This document shows positions 6,536-10,241 of a DNA stretch of 10,241 nt, piece by piece. Every line of letters begins with the position of its first letter. The first letter of the stretch is position 1. This stretch comes from an uncultured Lachnospiraceae bacterium (GTDB taxonomy: Bacteria > Bacillota_A > Clostridia > Lachnospirales > Lachnospiraceae): contig CADBNA010000226.1 of the NCBI GenBank assembly GCA_902795835.1, positions 1 through 10,241 on the forward strand. Reading direction: 5' to 3'. The notes beneath the pieces are model-generated. The model was given only the letters and a program-made list of their open reading frames with translations. It made no database searches and had not been told where the DNA came from. The translations under genes were made by a program, and so were the position numbers.

Positions 6536-8014
6536 ATGATGAATATGCTGGAGGAAGCCATTATCTATGCAACCGTTCTGCACCAGGGAAAAAAGCGGAA
6601 AAGAGAAGATATTCCCTATATCCTTCATCCGCTTGAAGTGGCACAGATTCTGTCAACCCTCACCGACAAACCGGAAGTACTCGCAGCCGGTGTCCTGCAT
6701 GATGTAGTGGAGGATACAGACGGCACGCTCTCGGAAATCAGGCAGAGATTCGGTGACCGGGTCGCAGAACTGGTGGCATCGGAAACCGAAAATAAATATC
6801 CGGGAGAAGACAGCGGCGCTTCCTGGAAAAAACGCAAAGAGGAATCTCTCCAGGTTCTGAAGCACACCAAAGATATCGGGGTAAAGATGCTCTGGCTCGC
6901 CGACAAGCTCTCCAACATCCGCTCTTTTTTTACCGGCTACAGTGAACTCGGAGAAAACCTGTGGGATTCTTTTAACCAGAAAGATCCGGAGCTTCACCGC
7001 TGGTACTATAAAACCGTCGCGGAATACATAGAATATGATCTGAACAGGACCGCGGCCTACAAAGAATTCATTCTCCGCATTAATTATATCTGGCCGGGCA
7101 CCTTTGACTCGGCAAAATCCAGATACAGAAAATACAGAGAAGTGTCCATCGAAGGCTGCGAAAAGATCGGTTCGGGATTCAAAGGTGACGTATACCGCTA
7201 TGATGATGAAACCATCATCAAGGTATATAATGAAAACAACACCTATAAAGATGTCGAGCAGGAAATCGCACTTGCCAGAAAAGCGTTTATCATAGGGCTG
7301 CCGACTGCCATTTCCTTCGGTATTGTATCGGTGGGCAAGAGGTACGGCGCCATGTTCGAGCTGCTGAATACCATGACCATATCAGAGCGGATCGCCAGAG
7401 ACACCAGCCAGGTTCCGTATTACGCTAAAGTCATGGCAAATCTGGCCCATCAGATTCATGATACCAGGATGACGGGTGACGATGACTTCCCGGATGCCTC
7501 GGAAAGGCTCAGACAGCGTCTGGAGAACGGCATCATGAGAGAAAATGAAGTACTGGGGCAGCGTGTGCGGGAACTGATTGATGCCCTGCCTCCAACCCGG
7601 TATCTGACACACGGCGATTTCCATTCAAATAATGTATTCATCGTAAACGGAGAACCCCTGCTGATCGATATGGACCGGCTGTCCACGGGGCATCCCATTG
7701 TCGACCTGAGCGGAATGTATCTGTCCTATATAGCTTTTGGTGAAACGCACCCCGATGTGGTGGCAAATTATATGGGATTTCCTTACGAGAAGGCACAGCA
7801 GTTTTTCTTCTGTTTTCTGAAGGAATATCTGCAGACAGCAGACGAAGACCGCATCAGAACGGCAGCAGATAAAGCAGCCCTTCTTGCCTCCACCCGGATG
7901 ATCAGCCATATCAGAAAAAATGGCCGTCTGTCGCCGGAAGATAAGGCTGAAATAAGCCGTCTCGTAGATAAGGTCGAAGAGCTGATGACGCGGGTCGACA
8001 ACCTGTTGGTCTAG
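6536..8014 (+). CDS. RelA/SpoT/Mesh1-like HD hydrolase fused to an APH/choline-kinase-like phosphotransferase
   Basis: A soluble 492-residue two-domain protein. The N-terminal domain (about 5-170) has the RelA/SpoT hydrolase hallmarks: KRKREDIPYILHP (His31), AGVLHDVVEDT (His55, Asp56, Glu59, Asp60), RFGDRVAELV, and LADKLSN (Asp123, Asn127). These match the metal and substrate residues of (p)ppGpp hydrolases. No synthetase, TGS or ACT domain follows. From about 205 a protein-kinase-like fold begins. It has a glycine loop IGSGFKGDVYR (211-221), Lys229 in IIKVY, the block GLPTAISFGIVSVGKRYG, the Brenner motif HGDFHSNN (359-366; Asp361, Asn366) and the metal-binding IDMD (377-380). This half resembles the TIGR02172 putative phosphotransferases. 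The start is uncertain: ATG occurs at 6536, 6539 and 6545. A strong GGAGG (6515-6519) lies 16 nt before the first, while AAGG at 6528-6531 suits 6539. Substrates are unknown. Confidence 0.9.
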   Translation: MMNMLEEAIIYATVLHQGKKRKREDIPYILHPLEVAQILSTLTDKPEVLAAGVLHDVVEDTDGTLSEIRQRFGDRVAELVASETENKYPGEDSGASWKKRKEESLQVLKHTKDIGVKMLWLADKLSNIRSFFTGYSELGENLWDSFNQKDPELHRWYYKTVAEYIEYDLNRTAAYKEFILRINYIWPGTFDSAKSRYRKYREVSIEGCEKIGSGFKGDVYRYDDETIIKVYNENNTYKDVEQEIALARKAFIIGLPTAISFGIVSVGKRYGAMFELLNTMTISERIARDTSQVPYYAKVMANLAHQIHDTRMTGDDDFPDASERLRQRLENGIMRENEVLGQRVRELIDALPPTRYLTHGDFHSNNVFIVNGEPLLIDMDRLSTGHPIVDLSGMYLSYIAFGETHPDVVANYMGFPYEKAQQFFFCFLKEYLQTADEDRIRTAADKAALLASTRMISHIRKNGRLSPEDKAEISRLVDKVEELMTRVDNLLV

Positions 8015-8051
8015 GTCTGTGTCTGTGCCTTTGCTTTTTTCCTTTAATCAT

Positions 8052-9422
8052 TCATCCCGGAACCCGAGAAGCCCTCTGCTTCCATCTTCCGGACAGCAGG
8101 TAGGTGCCTCCGATCAGGAATGGCACCAGCCCCGCGAAGGCATTGCCGAACCAGAAGCCGCGGATTCCCCAGTTCAGGACAACGCCCAGCAGCAGCGCCA
8201 GCCCGATCCGGCAGATAATGCCGTCCAGCAGGGCGACTGCCAGATTCAGCTGTGAGTGGCCGGAGCCATTGATCAGGGCAAAATTAGCCGGCCGCAGTGT
8301 CGCGCCAAGATACTGAACCATTGCAACGGGAATATATGTTACGGCCATCGCCAGAACCGCCCTGTCATCTGAAAACAGCCCAAACAGCCACTCTGGCCGG
8401 AAAGCGGTGATCACGGCCATTACACACGCTGGAATTGCCACGATCCACAGCGCGTGAAACACGATCTTCGGCACACGTTCCGTCTTTCCGGCACCCAGCG
8501 CCTGCGAGATCATCGCTCCTCCGGCAGAGGAGATCGCCTGTGAAATGACGCCGATCATCATCTCCAGCTTCCTCGCCACGCCGGTTACCGCAATGGCAAC
8601 GGCCCCGTAAGTATTAACGTACGAATTGACAAACAGCATCGAAAAAGTAACCGCAGCCGACTGGATCACCATAGGAATGCCCAGTGACAGGAGCGGCCCC
8701 GTCACAGACCGGTACAGGCGGAAATGCGAGGGTCTGAAATCAAAACAGATCTGCTGACGGTTCCGGTAGAGCAGCCGGAGTGCAAAAAGGAAACTGGCAG
8801 CCTGGCCGATCACGGTTGCCAGAGCGGCGCCCAGCGGCCCCATGCGCAGCGGGCCAACAAACAGAATGTCCAGCACAATGTTAATCACGGTTGCAATCGC
8901 AATAAACTCAAACGGGTGTCTGGAGTCACCCATTCCCCGGAGAATCGCAGACACCAGGTTGTATCCATAGATAAAAACCAGCCCATATACACAGGTCACG
9001 CTGTACTGCCGTGTGAACTCCCAGATCTCAGCAGGAGTATTCAGCCACCGCATAATACCCTGATAGGTAAGCAGAAAGACAATCATGAGCACAACCGCCA
9101 GCCCCATCAGCAGCGTGAACATCGTTCCTACCATTTCACCCACTTTATCTCTGCGGTTCTCTCCGACATGCCGGGAGATCAGGATCTGACCGGCATTGGA
9201 AAAGCCCATCGCCACAAACACCATCAGCTGCATGACCTCCCCGCCGATCGATACGGCCGACAGGCCGGCGGTGCCGACAAACCGGCCTACCACCATCATA
9301 TCGACCATATTGTAGACCATCTGAAGGAGACCCGACAAAAACAACGGCAGCGAAAACCGGAGCAGCGTTCCCGGCACGCTTCCGACCGTCAGGTCACGGA
9401 TGATTTCTTTATTCTGCGCCAA
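8052..9422 (-). CDS. MATE-family multidrug/metabolite efflux transporter
   Basis: Inner-membrane exporter of the NorM/DinF superfamily, normally driven by Na+ or H+ and used for drugs, dyes or metabolites. The 456-residue product shows about twelve hydrophobic segments in two homologous halves (about 16-230 and 240-450). Typical MATE signatures are LPLFLSGLLQMVYNMVDMMV (Asp41), VGRFVG, ILRGMGDSRHP (160-170) and GPLGAALATVIGQ; the second half opens with LLSLGIPMVIQSA. The start is an unusual TTG (9420-9422), supported by AAGGA 7 nt upstream. The only nearby upstream ATG opens a five-codon reading frame ending within the ribosome site. It is convergent with the HD-kinase gene (37 nt between stops, no clear hairpin there). 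No convincing promoter is visible upstream, where a paired repeat sits. The substrate cannot be predicted. Confidence 0.93.
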   Translation of the reverse strand: MAQNKEIIRDLTVGSVPGTLLRFSLPLFLSGLLQMVYNMVDMMVVGRFVGTAGLSAVSIGGEVMQLMVFVAMGFSNAGQILISRHVGENRRDKVGEMVGTMFTLLMGLAVVLMIVFLLTYQGIMRWLNTPAEIWEFTRQYSVTCVYGLVFIYGYNLVSAILRGMGDSRHPFEFIAIATVINIVLDILFVGPLRMGPLGAALATVIGQAASFLFALRLLYRNRQQICFDFRPSHFRLYRSVTGPLLSLGIPMVIQSAAVTFSMLFVNSYVNTYGAVAIAVTGVARKLEMMIGVISQAISSAGGAMISQALGAGKTERVPKIVFHALWIVAIPACVMAVITAFRPEWLFGLFSDDRAVLAMAVTYIPVAMVQYLGATLRPANFALINGSGHSQLNLAVALLDGIICRIGLALLLGVVLNWGIRGFWFGNAFAGLVPFLIGGTYLLSGRWKQRASRVPG

Positions 9423-9506
9423 TTCAAATTCCTTCTTTCATGTCATGGGAAACGGGGCGGCTTCGAGGAGACAGGGGGAGTCGGCGGCGGAGGCGGAGGA
9501 GACGGA

Positions 9507-9618
9507 GGAGACAGGGGTCAGACCTGTGTCTCCTCCCAGACGGCTTCACCTGCCTGTCCTCTTTATTCCGAGGAGACGCAGGTCTGACCCCTGTCTCCCA
9601 GGTCTGACCCCTGTCTCC
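9507..9618. repeat. REPIN-like paired inverted repeat, copy 1, with an extra partial unit
   Basis: Two 27-bp units stand head to head: 9507-9533 (GGAGACAGGGGTCAGACC... to GTCTCC) and 9572-9598 as its reverse complement, 26 of 27 positions matching. They flank a 38-nt spacer containing TTCACCTGCC and TCCTCTTTATTC. Each unit is itself imperfectly palindromic (GGAGAC...GTCTCC). A partial third unit, AGGTCTGACCCCTGTCTCC (9600-9618), is a tandem duplication of the right end. The GGGGTCAGACC core recalls REP sequences moved by RAYT (Y1-type) transposases, but no such gene is in the window. The rest of the gap 9423-9770 holds purine-rich GGAGGC/GGAGAC repeats at 9478-9506 and the terminator at 9627-9666. 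Confidence 0.82.
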
Positions 9619-9626
9619 TCGTTCAG

Positions 9627-9666
9627 AAAAAGAACGGGACGATACGCCGTCCCGTTCCCTGTTTTT
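9627..9666 (-). terminator. Strong, possibly bidirectional rho-independent terminator
   Basis: GAACGGGACG (9632-9641) and CGTCCCGTTC (9648-9657) form a perfect 10-bp stem with a 6-nt loop. On the minus strand the stem runs straight into TTTTT (9627-9631), ending the small gene at 9771-10013. On the plus strand a T5 tract (9662-9666) follows after 4 nt, so it could also stop transcription the other way. It insulates the MATE gene from transcription coming from the small gene. Confidence 0.85.
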
Positions 9667-9770
9667 CCATTCTCCGCAATACACCGTCATACTATGACAG
9701 CCTGCCCTGTACGGGCGCTTCTCAGACAAAAATGCCGTCAAAACGCTTGTCTGCTTTCTTCGGAAATGGA

Positions 9771-10013
9771 TTACATGACTTCCTTATGCAGAGCCAGGAA
9801 ATCCAGCATTTTTGTCTCATCATCCTTACTGTCACACCACAATTCCAGTTCTTCGCCATGATCACCCAGAAGAGCAGCCACTGCGATATACTGGCTGAGT
9901 TTGGACTTCAGGTTATACTTATCGCCAAAGCTGGAAGTCAGATAGACATCTTCCTGACACTCATCAACAACTTTCAGGAACTCATGGACCTGATCAATAT
10001 TCTTTAATTTCAT
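9771..10013 (-). CDS. Small HPr-like hypothetical protein (80 aa)
   Basis: Function not established. The 80-residue product starts MKLKNIDQVHEFLKVVDEC and contains DVYLTSSFGDKYNLKSKLSQYIAV followed by LELWCDSKDDET. The order strand, 'xKSKLSQ' helix, strand and acidic turn resembles the second half of HPr phosphocarriers (NAKSIMGV...). The phosphorylatable His and its surrounding Arg are missing, so any HPr fold would lack classical phosphocarrier activity. ATG 10011-10013 is chosen because AAAGGGG lies about 7 nt before it. A longer in-frame start at 10058 would place the coding start before the predicted RNA start and lacks a ribosome site. It has its own promoter and terminator and sits between two copies of the same paired repeat. 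Similar short proteins occur in Lachnospiraceae (from memory, not checked). Confidence 0.75.
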   Translation of the reverse strand: MKLKNIDQVHEFLKVVDECQEDVYLTSSFGDKYNLKSKLSQYIAVAALLGDHGEELELWCDSKDDETKMLDFLALHKEVM

Positions 10014-10056
10014 CGTTATACCCCTTTCTATTCTTTTCTGCTCAATACACGTGCTC

Positions 10057-10084
10057 ATTATAACACCGGTTTATTGAATTGCAA
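10057..10084 (-). promoter_or_regulatory. Promoter of the small HPr-like gene
   Basis: On the minus strand, -35 TTGCAA (10079-10084) and an exact -10 TATAAT (10057-10062) are 16 nt apart. Transcription is predicted to start near 10050, leaving a leader of about 37 nt that contains the AAAGGGG ribosome site. The region between this promoter and the repeat at 10159 is AT-rich with no gene visible. Confidence 0.65.
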
Positions 10085-10158
10085 TATCTCTTTTACCGTA
10101 TTTACAGGGCTTTTATTCTGTTTTTCTGTGATTTTTGCAGAAACAGAGAGAAGACGAA

Positions 10159-10241
10159 GGAGACAGGAGACAGGGGTCAGACCTGTGTCTCCTCAAACAA
10201 GTTCACCTGCCTGCCTATCCTCTTTATTCTGAGGAGACGCA
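10159..10241. repeat. REPIN-like paired inverted repeat, copy 2 (cut by window end)
   Basis: The 27-bp left unit at 10166-10192 is identical to the left unit of copy 1 at 9507-9533. It is preceded by a duplicated GGAGACA heptamer (10159-10165). The 40-nt spacer shares TTCACCTGCCTG and TCCTCTTTATTC with copy 1, and the right unit begins at 10233 (GGAGACGCA) before the window ends. Same orientation as copy 1. Confidence 0.8.

Noticed and set aside
8015..8051. Terminator between the convergent HD-kinase and MATE genes
   Set aside because: A T6 run (8035-8040) exists, but no stable stem precedes it on the plus strand, and nothing clear is seen on the minus strand.
10014..10058. Longer N-terminus for the small HPr-like protein
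   Set aside because: The start at 10058 falls at the predicted -10 box and would lie upstream of the transcript start, and it has no ribosome site.
9507..10241. Insertion sequence or CRISPR remnant
   Set aside because: Only short inverted units with conserved spacers are present. There is no transposase frame, no target-site duplication is visible, and spacers between the units are similar rather than unique.

Overview
The window looks like chromosomal DNA from a low-GC-phylum (Firmicutes) anaerobe of the Clostridia, most likely a gut Lachnospiraceae relative. This is inference from gene content and style: a Bmp-type lipoprotein with an Ala/Ser/Glu-rich tether, purine-rich Shine-Dalgarno sites, intact TATAAT boxes, a TIGR02172-like kinase domain and a GC content judged by eye near 50%. 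No rRNA, tRNA, CRISPR array, phage gene or transposase gene was found.

Layout. Positions 1-3152 (minus strand) hold the front of a sugar/nucleoside-type ABC importer operon: a promoter, a BMP-family substrate-binding lipoprotein with a long hendecad repeat tether, an intercistronic hairpin, and a double ABC ATPase that runs off the left edge. The permeases would lie outside the window. Positions 3204-4729 (minus) hold a complete, apparently monocistronic murA (peptidoglycan precursor synthesis) with a good promoter, a structured leader of about 145 nt and a strong terminator. A divergent control region (about 4730-4921) separates it from a plus-strand block: a secreted protein with WG-repeat-like segments (4922-6364), a linker carrying an 18-bp tandem repeat and a long inverted repeat, then a two-domain protein (6536-8014) fusing a RelA/SpoT/Mesh1-like HD hydrolase domain to an aminoglycoside/choline-kinase-like domain. 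Facing it on the minus strand is a MATE-family exporter (8052-9422) that starts with TTG. The right end holds a small HPr-like hypothetical gene (9771-10013, minus) with its own promoter and a strong terminator. It is flanked on both sides by copies of a paired inverted repeat of the REPIN type.

How the genes fit together. The importer and murA are routine housekeeping or nutrition units. The most unusual gene is the HD hydrolase-kinase fusion. All metal-binding residues expected of an alarmone hydrolase and the catalytic residues expected of an APH-type kinase are visible, so both halves are probably active, but the substrate cannot be read from sequence. The paired repeats at 9507-9618 and 10166-10241 are the clearest sign of mobile non-coding DNA. 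The first copy lies directly upstream of the MATE gene, where no convincing MATE promoter is visible.
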